A DNA stretch of 32,634 bases from Chara braunii (lineage: Eukaryota > Streptophyta > Charophyceae > Charales > Characeae). Every line of letters begins with the position of its first letter. Position 1 is the first letter of the stretch. The notes under the pieces are model-generated. The model saw nothing but the letters and a program-made list of their open reading frames with translations. It made no database searches and was not told where the DNA came from. Below are positions 1 through 7,399 of the stretch, one piece after another. The stretch lies in assembly GCA_003427395.1 (NCBI GenBank), contig BFEA01000174.1, positions 1,823,379 to 1,856,012 on the forward strand, read 5' to 3'. A program made the position numbers and the translations under genes.

Positions 1-156
1 GGGGGAGATCGGGGGAGGTATCGGGATTGTGGGATGGGGACGCAGTGGGTGAGTGTGGCGGTGAGGGGGCGGGATGGCGCGCACGTGCGCGCAGGGGAAT
101 TGGGGGTGGGAGGAGTGTTATTTTTGGGGAGGGGAAGCAGGGCGCAGCTGGGAGGG
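1..156. other. G-rich non-coding flank with a perfect palindrome
   Basis: The stretch is G-rich on the + strand. It contains a perfect 16-bp palindrome at 77-92 (GCGCGCACGTGCGCGC). The reading frames here have low-complexity Gly/Arg composition and I do not regard them as genes. Confidence 0.5.
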
Positions 157-160
157 GGGA

Positions 161-335
161 CTGCACCTGCTCCTGCGGCGACCTTGTTACGACTTCTCCT
201 TCCTCCAAAGGGTAAGGTTCGCTGAACTTCTCACAGGACGTCGTGGTTGCCGCAATCCAGACACTTCATCGGGCAAGTCACGCGGTAGGAGCCAGGGCAC
301 GAAGGGCAGCAAGTCGGCATCCACAGCCGGTAAGG
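161..335 (-). pseudogene. Degenerate 3' end of 18S (SSU) rRNA
   Basis: Read on the minus strand this resembles the last part of a eukaryotic 18S rRNA. Positions 182-205 are identical to the universal 3'-terminal block (the complement contains AAGGAGAAGTCGTAACAAGG). The TCTCC TTCCTC context is eukaryotic, not bacterial. Beyond it, similarity continues but is patchy: GGTAAGGTTC, GAACTTCTC, a block like the GCCGCGATCC...ACACTTCA.CGG segment, CGGTAGGAGC, then AAGGGCAG. The conserved decoding-site region is full of substitutions and small indels, so this is a dead fragment and not part of a working rDNA unit. No 5.8S or 28S follows. The outer limits are approximate, and the left end (161-181) matches only loosely. 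Confidence 0.75.
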
Positions 336-670
336 TGACTGCAGCAGCTGGAGTAGTGCCGGCGTCGAGAAAGGCGCAAGCTTGGATGATGAACGTACCT
401 GGTCGCGTTGACGGGCCAGGTGCAGCTGCAAGAGCGAACTTGGAGATGGTTATCCGCGGAGGTAGGATAGCGAGAGGGGTAGGGAGGGAGGGAGCAGAGG
501 TTCGAAAAACTTGCTCCGATACCAATGTGACGCACGTGCGGAGGGCACGTGCGGAGATGGTGAGAGAGAGAGAGAGAGAGGAGATGGACACACACAAGAA
601 GCAGCAACTGAGTGAAGGTCTAGTCCGACCAATGGATGAATGAACACTGAATGAATAAACCTCCCGCCCT
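336..670. other. Non-coding stretch with a short (GA)n run
   Basis: No gene is recognised. There is a GA dinucleotide run around 564-581 and two GCACGTGCGG copies near 532-556. Overlapping reading frames on both strands are compositionally biased and show no recognisable domain. Confidence 0.4.
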
Positions 671-674
671 GGGC

Positions 675-947
675 CTAGGCCGAAGTGATATACCGGCCTA
701 GGTCCAAGTACGGGACAACCTGGTACCGACCTGAAACTGGTCCGGCCTCATTGTCGGGCCATAAGGGTATCACTACAATAATAGATTGGGTAGTGATCAA
801 AGGCAAAGCAATCCTCCTCAGCCTTCCAATGTAATCTTCAATCAACTCTCTTTCATCATCCCTACTCAGTCTTTTATTATACCCTTTTACAGTACCCCGA
901 ATCATAAAATATTGGGTCAAGTCTATGATCTCATAATCAAATTGCAT
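675..947 (-). CDS. Unrecognised protein, downstream half of a split frame
   Basis: A 90-codon reading frame starts at an ATG (945-947). It encodes a soluble-looking, charged protein with a basic/acidic helix-like segment (residues 27-45, including DDERELIEDYIGRLRR) followed by a hydrophobic strand-rich stretch (TTQSIIVVIPLW). I recognise no family. The frame is the same as that of the preceding ORF (951-1241), separated from it only by a TAA at 951-953. The two may therefore be one protein of about 190 residues with an internal stop, in which case this ATG would be a chance start. It is the last member of a compact minus-strand block (2,660 down to 675). There is no signal peptide or membrane segment. 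Confidence is moderate that this was once coding and low that it is now. Confidence 0.4.
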   Translation of the reverse strand: MQFDYEIIDLTQYFMIRGTVKGYNKRLSRDDERELIEDYIGRLRRIALPLITTQSIIVVIPLWPDNEAGPVSGRYQVVPYLDLGRYITSA

Positions 948-950
948 TGC

Positions 951-1241
951 TTACAACCCGATGTTGATCCTTCTGGCGAGAGAGACTCGTTCCCTAGAAG
1001 TGTGGTATGATATCCTCTCAGCAGTACCCACTTTCACCACCTTTAATAAATAGCTTATCTTAGTCTTATCAATGACAATTCTTAGGGCAGAATCTCTCAT
1101 TCGATCAAAGAAAGGCTGCAAGAACTCAAGCTCATCCAGGGTAGAAAGATTCATGTCAGAGATCCGAAGAGTCTCTTCTATCTCGATTATTCTTCCTTCC
1201 AATACAACCCCGAATGTTAACTGTTCAACCAAGCTGGGCAT
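951..1241 (-). CDS. Unrecognised protein, upstream half of a split frame
   Basis: A 96-codon frame starts at an ATG at 1239-1241, two bases after the stop of the preceding frame (TAA, 1244-1246). The product is charged, with alternating hydrophobic and charged residues (FGVVLEGRIIEIEETLRISD, then ELEFLQPFFDRMRDSALRIVI), which suggests a folded alpha/beta protein. I cannot assign a family. It lacks the FPYQY core of its upstream neighbours, so it looks like a second, unrelated module. Its stop (TAA, 951-953) is followed in the same frame by the 675-947 ORF. The stop would become CAA (Gln) by one T-to-C change, which fits C-to-T decay, but I cannot test that here. Confidence 0.45.
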   Translation of the reverse strand: MPSLVEQLTFGVVLEGRIIEIEETLRISDMNLSTLDELEFLQPFFDRMRDSALRIVIDKTKISYLLKVVKVGTAERISYHTSRERVSLARRINIGL

Positions 1242-1243
1242 CG

Positions 1244-1725
1244 TTAACCATCATAGGAAACATCTGAAAGATAGATCTCAGGTTGGACATAATCAGGGAT
1301 TTCGAACCTGTGCTCAAAGGTACTCAAAAGCAAGGATTTTATCATCACAGTAGAGTCTTTCTCCCTTGCTCTACCAATCTCAGCAATAGCCTCCAGCAGA
1401 GGCATCCAATCTCTTCTATCTTCGAATCCCTCAGCAATTGTGAACGCAGGGAGCCTTTCAAATTCTCTTACTCCCACTCCCCATGTTACTTTCCTTCTTA
1501 GCTTCTCTAGCCATTCTTTTGTCCGCTCAAGACTGACACACGCCCCTTTTAAATACCCCAAACCCTCACATCCAAACTGTCAGAGTTCAGAAATTTGACG
1601 ACAGGAATATGAAATGTTATATGTCCTTTCCCACAAGTCTCGTGCCTCAGGATTACAAAGGGATTATCATACCCTGTCACCTCATAGAGTTCACCTCATA
1701 GAGTTCACCTCTCACAGTAGTTATC
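1244..1725 (-). pseudogene. FPYQY-family paralogue 3, frameshifted
   Basis: This is a third decayed copy of the module in the two upstream neighbours. The N-terminal part (about 1,725-1,555) has the same order of features: a start like ITTVRGELYEVTGY, matching VISKREVFPYEAVRY of the next copy, then ITFHIP and DVRVW, matching LTFHF and DVRIYV. The C-terminal part is the 1,244-1,561 frame, with LPAFTIAEGFEDRRDWMPLL matching the proline-rich D.S.W..LI segment of the other copies. Two lesions break it: a 14-bp direct duplication (1,678-1,705) that shifts frame near the start, and a frame change around 1,555. It ends two bases before the next ORF. The function is unknown. Confidence 0.5.
1678..1711. 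repeat. 14-bp tandem duplication inside a decayed gene
   Basis: CACCTCATAGAGTT occurs twice in tandem (1,678-1,691 and 1,692-1,705), followed by a partial third copy. Because 14 is not a multiple of three, it destroys the frame of the minus-strand paralogue here. Leaving out one copy lets the family similarity run through in one frame. Confidence 0.85.
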
Positions 1726-1729
1726 CTGG

Positions 1730-2224
1730 CTACTGAGAGTATTCTTTTTTGGCTCTCTTCACTTCCCATGCAAAATTTATCATGGCAAACCAATTGTCTC
1801 TCGAAGGATTGATATCAGGTAAGGGAGGAGTTGGGAGTCCATCAAAGACAGTAAATCAAGTAGATCCAGTGAAGCATTTGGTCTCTCTCTCAAGTCTCTC
1901 TTTCTCTTTCAATACAACCTCTTCAACAAATCTCGAGCATCTCCCATACACTGCATCAACACTTCTTTCTTTTGGGACATAAATCCTCACATCATACATG
2001 TTCAGGTCTATGAAGTGAAACGTCAGTACATAGAACCGTTTCTGCTCCCATCCACTCTCGACCATCTTATATCTTACAGCCTCATATGGAAACACTTCTC
2101 TCTTACTTATAACATTCAACGATTGCATGAGTCTTTCAACCCTTTCATTACTCGGCCCTGAACCTCTACCAAATTTTGACCTTCGCTGTTCGATTGCATC
2201 TGCTGAGATATCCCCCGTTCTCAT
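1730..2224 (-). pseudogene. FPYQY-family paralogue 2, with an in-frame TGA
   Basis: The open frame runs from ATG (2,222-2,224) to a TGA at 1,856-1,858. The same frame continues after the stop to a TAG at 1,730-1,732, and the extra part carries the family's C-terminal motif (LPTPPLPD followed by RDNWFAMINFAW). The full module is about 164 codons. Residues 38-50 are LNVISKREVFPYE, followed by the strand-rich core FYVLTFHF and YDVRIYVPKE and an acidic/basic helix (VEEVVLKEKERLERE). The N-terminus (about 30 residues) is basic and looks disordered. The single stop suggests a recently broken gene, although an intron or readthrough at this point cannot be excluded from sequence alone. It lies 10 bases downstream of paralogue 1, in a different frame. 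I cannot name the family. Confidence 0.55.
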
Positions 2225-2234
2225 GACAGTACAC

Positions 2235-2609
2235 CTAATTTTCCCATTTCAGTACCATGTTGATGATTGGTAACCAATTGCTCCTGTCACAATAGTTGTC
2301 CGGAATAGGAGGGATCGGAACAGTCTCATACGTTACTGGCATTACAACCCATTCCACTCTCTTCTTCTGCTTGATTAGGTCCGCTTTCTCATCATAAAAA
2401 GATTGGATCGTAGTTCCCCATAGCCAGTAAAAGGTCTCACCTTCGTCACAGTCTCCCTTCTTGACATAAGGACGAATATCATAGATATCTCCTTCCAAGA
2501 AGTGAGTCAGCACTACGCTGATGGCCGAATTGCTAGAACGGTAGACCCAACAATGCTCATACTGATAGGGGAATATTCCTTTGGTAGTTACTTTCGAGAG
2601 TTCTAGCAT
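2235..2609 (-). CDS. FPYQY-family paralogue 1, unrecognised protein
   Basis: This is a 124-codon frame from the ATG at 2,607-2,609. The frame stays open upstream for about 15 more codons to a TGA without another clear ATG. Near the start is the family signature GIFPYQYEHCWVYR (residues 11-24), followed by ISVVLTHFLEGDIYDIRPYVKKG. A charged segment (YDEKADLIKQKKR) comes next, then the proline-rich PIPPIPDNYCDRSNWLPI. The order matches the 228-residue relative at 3,447-4,133, but this copy stops soon after the W of the last motif, so its C-terminus is shortened. It is predicted soluble, with no signal peptide. It is the first gene downstream of the tRNA-Asp-type primer site, on the same strand, which could make it an extra ORF of an LTR retrotransposon; a host gene family is the alternative. 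Confidence 0.55.
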   Translation of the reverse strand: MLELSKVTTKGIFPYQYEHCWVYRSSNSAISVVLTHFLEGDIYDIRPYVKKGDCDEGETFYWLWGTTIQSFYDEKADLIKQKKRVEWVVMPVTYETVPIPPIPDNYCDRSNWLPIINMVLKWEN

Positions 2610-2932
2610 TCTTGACGAGGTCTCTGAGCCCTCGATTCTTTCTTTCTCTTCTCAATGTTTCATAGACATCATAGGCTCATGAGGCATACCTGAGATCAAG
2701 CTTGATTCTCTCCAGTCAGTAATATCAGTCTCCTTCTCCAGTCGAGTGTGGTACCTCACACAAGGAAAGATAAGACTCGGTTAGCAACTAGGCTTTCTCA
2801 AGAGAGTAACTCAAGAAAAGATTGCAAAACGAGTTTGGAAAACTCAGAAATCGTCAACAGCTCTCAAGGCCTAATCAAAGTTTAAAGTTGTTTGCTGACC
2901 CAGGCTCGTTCCGGACACGAATATTTTTCATG
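2610..2932. other. Non-coding spacer, possible retroelement leader
   Basis: No coding signal apart from the short N-terminal extension of the preceding frame. Read on the minus strand this lies between a tRNA-Asp-type primer site and the first paralogue, where an LTR retrotransposon leader would be. A small inverted repeat (GGACA...TGTCC) lies directly after the primer site on the minus strand. Confidence 0.4.
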
Positions 2933-2950
2933 TCCCCGGCAACGGCGCCA
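2933..2950 (-). promoter_or_regulatory. Primer-binding site for tRNA-Asp
   Basis: The + strand reads TCCCCGGCAACGGCGCCA. That is the 3' end of plant tRNA-Asp including CCA, so the minus strand is a perfect 18-nt reverse-transcription primer site. Such sites are established for several plant Ty3/gypsy lineages (Athila/Tat/Ogre-like). It implies a minus-strand LTR element with its 5' LTR at coordinates above 2,951 and its internal region below 2,933. No gag or pol of that element is recognisable here. A tRNA gene is excluded because the rest of the tRNA body is absent. Confidence 0.75.
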
Positions 2951-3446
2951 TTTTTATCGCACTTTTTTCCAGTCGGACCGCTTCAGGCGACCAGAAAGCC
3001 AACAGGCTGTCACGCAGGATTTTGGATGCTTTTGCTGTAAATAAAAATAAATTAAATAATGCAAATCCCTTCCTATTGTGTGCGTCCGGCTTCGAGCGAG
3101 ACCCTTCAACTGCGGTCTTCGTCGGTCCCCGGTCTTAGGAATCTTTTATTTTGATTCGGAACTGCTGAGAATCATGCAAATAATAATCATAAAAATTATG
3201 GAGTGCTATACATGCATCAATTGTGACAATCTGATTTTGAGAACTGTGACAAAACCTTCAGAGAAATGCAATCATCAAGCATGGCAATGCAAGAGGCAAG
3301 ACTGACTGACTCGAGCAATGGCAAATCAAAGTCAGGTGAGGGAGGAATGAGAACTTATAATACCCTCAGAAAGTACACATGTGGGGAATACGACCAGCAC
3401 CAGTCAAGAGCCCTCACTCATCCCTCTGAATCTCACACTCAGTTTC
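2951..3446. other. Non-coding, possible LTR of the tRNA-Asp-primed element
   Basis: By position this should include the 5' LTR that goes with the primer site at 2,933-2,950. It is AT-rich in places (3,040-3,062) and has no convincing gene. I find no second copy in the window, so neither LTR boundary can be fixed. Confidence 0.3.
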
Positions 3447-4133
3447 TCACTTTGTTGTGCCTTTTTTGTGCCTCGAGCCATGTCCCCCTACTTTCTGAGT
3501 CTGTGGCCTCTGAATGTAGAGCCACCTGAAACCTGCTAGTTCTGAGCACTTCCATCCAAGTCCCATGATGCGGAAGTCAACCATGGCACAAAACTCCTCC
3601 CATACTGCAGGAAGGTATGGATGAGAGAAAATCCCCCGTCTGAGATGCGGGAACCCGAAAGGTTCGGTTATTGTCTTGTAGTCTATCGCTGCAGGGGAGA
3701 TGTACCTCTTTGCCAGGTCAATCAAGTCACCCCAGTGGGAGCCGTCTCTGAGAGTAAAGGGCACTGGAGGCCTGGGATAGTCAGAGTAGAGCTTAGGCCC
3801 AAAGTTGCGGATCAGCTTAGTATCGCTCTCGTCGAGCTCTCTCTCTCTCTCTTCCAGGTACCCGGCTGCTGCAGTCCAGACTGAGTCGAAATACTCATGG
3901 GTTTCCTTGCCTTTCTTAACATACAATCTCAAATAGTAGATGGTACCCTCTGCAAAACTGGTGAGGACTGTGAACACTGACAGATCTCCCTTCTTGAAAC
4001 TGGTTGCGTTGACATACTGATATGGAAAAGCATCCTTGGAAGAGATTCTGTTGAGACTGATCAGAACATACTCACTGATTGGGGAAATTTGCTCCGTACT
4101 CGTGTGATGAATGATTTTACGGCTAGTTTCCAA
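3447..4133 (-). CDS. FPYQY-family protein, longest intact member
   Basis: This is a 228-codon frame and the only uninterrupted full-length member of the family in the window. Order of features: a Ser/Thr-rich start (residues 1-24); the signature DAFPYQYVN (about 34-42); the strand-rich core FTVLTSFAEGTIYYLRLYVKKG (about 54-75); an acidic helix (LEERERELDESDTKL, about 93-107); the proline motif YPRPPVPF with DGSHWGDLIDLA (about 118-137); then about 70 further residues rich in aromatics (IFSHPYLPAVWEEF), ending in a basic tail. There is no signal peptide, membrane segment or known domain that I can name. It is separated from its paralogues by the possible LTR stretch and has a homopurine/CT-repeat codon run at 3,838-3,852. 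I infer a real gene family, whether host or element-borne, from conservation of motif order across four copies. The function is unknown. Confidence 0.6.
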   Translation of the reverse strand: METSRKIIHHTSTEQISPISEYVLISLNRISSKDAFPYQYVNATSFKKGDLSVFTVLTSFAEGTIYYLRLYVKKGKETHEYFDSVWTAAAGYLEERERELDESDTKLIRNFGPKLYSDYPRPPVPFTLRDGSHWGDLIDLAKRYISPAAIDYKTITEPFGFPHLRRGIFSHPYLPAVWEEFCAMVDFRIMGLGWKCSELAGFRWLYIQRPQTQKVGGHGSRHKKGTTK

Positions 4134-4577
4134 TAATCCCCTCGTCTCGCCTGACTCCGCTGAATGATGTGTTTTGGATTGCCTGTCTTGCTAGCTAGAC
4201 CCTGATGGCTCAACGTCCTCTCCGAAAGCTGTTTGGTTCGGGCAGAGAACCGAATACTATTTGAGATTGCTGGATAAGATCAGTTGGACTAGTAAATCAC
4301 TATACAATGAGCACTCAAAGACCGAGTGCAACTGCAGTTCGCTAGCTGGTATCTAACATCCGAATCATCAACAGAGTATTGATTGAACACTGATTGTGTA
4401 TTGACTGATCACCTGATTGAATGCTGGTTAAAAAAAACCTGATTGTATGCTACTTGACCACTGAGCACTGGTCACTTGGCTGCTGAAAGCTGAATGGACA
4501 GCTGGCTGCTGAATGAGACCCTTGGCTTTTGAAATGCTGGTGGGTATCTCGGGTGAGGTGTCCAAGTATACCTGTGC
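4134..4577. other. Cryptically simple non-coding DNA
   Basis: The stretch is built of degenerate repeats of a CTGATTGAATGCTG-like theme (about 4,370-4,530). No gene is seen. It separates the 228-residue protein from the 82-residue protein on the same strand. Confidence 0.45.
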
Positions 4578-4826
4578 TCACCTGAGCATTGCCCTAGCTT
4601 GTTCCGCTGATTCTAGCCATGAGTTGGTGCTGTGTAACTTGCCATCACTACCATCAATGTAAACCACGTACTCAATATATTTCTTCCTTTCTGCCATCGC
4701 AACGGCAAATCCCCTTAGCATCTGTATCTGAGATTTCATGGTCTGATAAGAACTTTCCTCCCACTTCTCCTTCTTATCTCTGATAGAGCTGAGCTTTATC
4801 ACCAGAATCTCCGTGTCCTTCATCAT
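4578..4826 (-). CDS. Small unrecognised protein, 82 residues (GSDG-LHST family)
   Basis: The frame begins with two adjacent ATGs. The protein reads as a small alpha/beta domain: strand (ILVIKLSSI), charged DKKEKWEES helix (about 18-26), MLRG (about 37-40), strand YIEYVVYI, then DGSDGKLHST (about 57-66) and a C-terminal helix with EQARAML. A second copy of the same design, with DKK, WE, MRG, EY, YGSDGQLHST and AR conserved in order, lies at 27,802-28,056 on the other strand. That makes it very unlikely to be a chance ORF. No signal peptide, Cys pattern or membrane segment is visible. I recognise no family. It is followed on the same strand, 444 bp on, by the 228-residue protein. Confidence 0.6.
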   Translation of the reverse strand: MMKDTEILVIKLSSIRDKKEKWEESSYQTMKSQIQMLRGFAVAMAERKKYIEYVVYIDGSDGKLHSTNSWLESAEQARAMLR

Positions 4827-4973
4827 TCAGTTATGATCCCGTGATTCAGATCTCAGTAGGACGTTGAATACAAGGTAGTATGGTCATCGACTCTGAGTTG
4901 AGTTCCCTTGCCAAGGCCAATCTAAATGCTGCTGGTCAGGGTACTTAAACAGTAGCTGAGAAATGGAGGGGAA

Positions 4974-5099
4974 AACTCAAGGGTGCGTTTCCCTTGGTCA
5001 ACCGAGTGTTTCCAAGCTGTCTCTTATACACATCTAGATGTGTATAAGAGACAGAACTCAAGGGTGCGTTTCCCTTGGNCAACNGAGTNTTTCCAAGCT
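4974..5099. repeat. 45-bp duplication on both sides of an adapter
   Basis: Positions 4,974-5,018 and 5,055-5,099 are the same sequence (AACTCAAGGGTGCGTTTCCC...), differing only where the second copy has N. The copies directly border a library adapter, so this is one genomic sequence assembled twice and not a biological repeat. Confidence 0.9.
5017..5054. other. Nextera mate-pair junction adapter (contaminant)
   Basis: These 38 bases are the transposase mosaic end CTGTCTCTTATACACATCT followed by its exact reverse complement. That is the circularisation junction of a Nextera mate-pair library and is not genomic. Translating across it gives the peptide VSYTHLDVYKRQ, a known database contaminant signature. 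The 123-residue frame at 4,983-5,354 exists only because of this adapter. Confidence 0.97.
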
Positions 5100-5492
5100 C
5101 CCCAAGTCACTCGACTACCAACAGATCTCNGATCTTTTCACTTTGAAAGACCTGACGAAAGAGGAATTGCGGGTTCCACCTTCTTCCGANTTTTGGTCTC
5201 TCAGATAGTAGGCTGGCNCACTCATCACTTCCCCCTTTCAAGACAGAGTCCGTTCATTTTGAGGGGGAGGTACAGAAGGGAACNTCCTTCAGCTTGGCCG
5301 GTTACNAGGACTCNTAGTAGTAAACCACCGCTAGGNCGCGCTGANACAGGGTGATGGGAGTCTTATCNGTTTCTCTGCAGATTTCAGCGGTACCTCTCTC
5401 AAGAAGGAATTCAACACAATGTTAGACAGCCTGCAGTTGCCCCCATCTCAATCAGATCACCTAATGTACAGATGGGTAGCCTCGACACTTNG
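5079..5492. other. Low-quality consensus with scattered N
   Basis: More than ten isolated N positions occur here and nearly nowhere else, immediately after the adapter. The sequence is probably gap-filled from poor reads. I annotate no gene in it and would not trust its reading frames. Confidence 0.8.
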
Positions 5493-6200
5493 AGATCTAC
5501 AGTCATAAACTGAGCAACCAAAAGTAAAGCAGTTGAATAATCATGTTTTCTGTTCCTTGGGTGGCATGAGGCTCCAATCACAAAAGTTCAGCGGGTGATC
5601 GTGGCTTTTGCCACGATTGGTGAACTAAGTTCATGGCGCTCTCTGGCCATAAGACCAACTGTGTCTCCTCTCTAGTCCCAGTTATATTACTTCGTTATAA
5701 TCAGGGGAGGAGACTGGGGCATGTCGAAGATAACATCTGCTGATCGAGCTTGAGACAGAGGCGAAGGGACAACTTTATGTGCTGATCGAGCACCAGTGGT
5801 TTTAGATGTGCATAGGCGGGTTCACTCTATTACAGCTCGCGTGCATACATACGTAGCCCCCACGTTCCATCATGCTTTCTCCGAACCAGCAAACCGGTAC
5901 AACCTTGAGCTAGTACGATCATGCGTACGGCTGCAGAGGCATACTTTTTCAGAGCCACACAGCTGTACTGCCACAAAGAGTCTTCGTAAGGTTCAAGATG
6001 GTTATGATTAGGCCTTGCTAAAGTGTCACTTAAATCATTAATCCTCTGCGTTGGGTTTGGTTGTAGGCAGGACGACAGTGCCCCCAAATGCCTCGTGCCC
6101 CATACGAAAACCTCTCACTTAAAGCGTTCAAAACCCTGTCCCCGATAACCTTAGAAACTTACGGGGTTGGGACTTAGGCTGTGCTTAGGACTTTGGGGGC
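5493..6200. other. Non-coding DNA with short hairpins
   Basis: No gene is recognised. The best structure is a hairpin at 5,598-5,617, ATCGTGGC-TTTT-GCCACGAT, nested in a wider GTTCA...TGAAC pair (5,586-5,625). GTGCTGATCGAGCAC (5,779-5,793) is another small inverted repeat. Short reading frames at 5,796-6,087 look like chance. Confidence 0.5.
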
Positions 6201-7176
6201 GACCACCGTGAGAATCCCATCCACTCCGGTCTTGTGCTTGGGGAACGGGCCGGTAATGTCCATGGCAATTGTTTCCCTTCGCCTCAACGGGACCAGTAAA
6301 GGTCGTAACTCGCCGTACGGACGATGGTTGTGGGATTTGCAGCGGTGGCAAACCTCGTATGACTCACAATCGCGTGTGACGTCGCCGAGAAGGCCGGGCC
6401 ACCAAAATCGCTCGCGAAGTCGGCCAATCGTGCGATTGACTCCAAAGTGTCCGGTGGCGGGAGCATCGTGGAACTCGCCAAGAAGCCGTGTACGCAAGTG
6501 AGGATCACTCGGTACGCAAAGAAGGTCCTTCCCCCGCGTGTGGACAAGCAAGTACCCCTCTTGGATCCGGTAGTGAGAAGGCGCCGGATTAGGAGAGGAG
6601 CAATTCACGTACTTGTCACGAAACTCGGGGTCGGCTTGGTGGTCGCGGATGAAGCTGTTCCGCAGGTGATCGTCGATCTCGAAGGTTGAGTAGACCGCGG
6701 TAGAATGATCCGGACGTCGTGAAAGAGCATCTGCAAAACGGTTCGACTTCCCAGGAATGCGATCGGGAAAGAAGTCAAATAGGTCGATGAAAGCCATCCA
6801 TCGAGCGATGGTGCTGTTGACGGTGTTTTGGGTCTTGTAAAAGACCAATGGATTGTTGTCCGTTACCCATCAAAATTGGCTTTGACCAAGGAGGAAGTGC
6901 TGCCACCGCTTGAGCGCGTGGACGAAGGCGAGGAGCTCCTCCTTGCGTGCATCGTCAATGGAATGCACTACGGGCACCTTCTTGCTGAAGTACTCGACCG
7001 GGTGCCAGTCCACACCATCATGTTGTTCGAGGACGGCACCAATGCCATAGCCGGACGCATCCATAGTGACGCGCGTAGGCAAAAGCGGGTCGTAAATGTG
7101 CAAAACCTCTGCAGATAAAAGCGCGGCTTTGAGAGCCAAAAATGATTCCCGCGCCTCCTCTCCGAAGTCAAATGTG
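6201..7176 (-). pseudogene. pol: Ty3/gypsy pol fragment: RT end, RNase H, integrase start
   Basis: This is a minus-strand remnant of an LTR-retrotransposon polyprotein. In order it has the end of the reverse-transcriptase connection (FDFGEEARESFLALKAAL), RNase H with VTMDASGYGIGAVLEQ and later KEELLAFVHALKRW, VTDNNPL and FADALSRRP, the H...H...C..C integrase zinc-binding region (HDAPATGHFG ... CHRC), and the integrase core opening IAMDITGPFP, which carries the first catalytic Asp. The frame is single throughout except for one TGA at 6,870-6,872. One Cys of the zinc-binding pair region reads CESY, so it is probably lost. Similarity stops at about 6,201, before the second Asp, and at about 7,176 where simple repeats begin. 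The catalytic RT (YxDD) is therefore absent, as are both LTRs. It is dead. It closely resembles abundant Chara-type elements, by memory only. Confidence 0.9.
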
Positions 7177-7365
7177 GAAGACGACGACAGTGACGGGACG
7201 ATGATTGCGGGGGAAGATGACTGTGGGGAGGAGCGGGTGGAAGATGGCGACGGGAAGGTGGGGCAGATGGAGGAGGGCGACGATAGGGAGGAAAGAGGAC
7301 AGGAAGGTGGAGACGATGGAGGAGGGAAGGTGGTGGAGGATATGGAGGTGGAAGACGACGACGAT
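7177..7365. repeat. Purine-rich degenerate simple repeat
   Basis: The + strand is an imperfect GGAAGATGGAGG-like tract that abruptly replaces the expected RT-coding sequence. Its long Asp/Glu/Gly reading frames are products of the repeat. Confidence 0.8.
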
Positions 7366-7399
7366 CACACACACACACATACACACACACACACACACA
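7366..7399. repeat. (CA)n microsatellite
   Basis: About 17 CA units with one interruption (CAT at 7,378-7,380). Confidence 0.95.

Noticed and set aside
675-2609. Bacterial or viral operon
   Set aside because: The tight spacing comes from decayed tandem modules broken by stops and frameshifts; no ribosome-binding sites or viral hallmark genes are seen.
4983-5354. 123-residue protein
   Set aside because: It is created by the library adapter and continues into N-rich consensus.
5598-5617. Intrinsic transcription terminator
   Set aside because: The hairpin is strong but lacks a T run and lies in eukaryotic DNA with no upstream gene.
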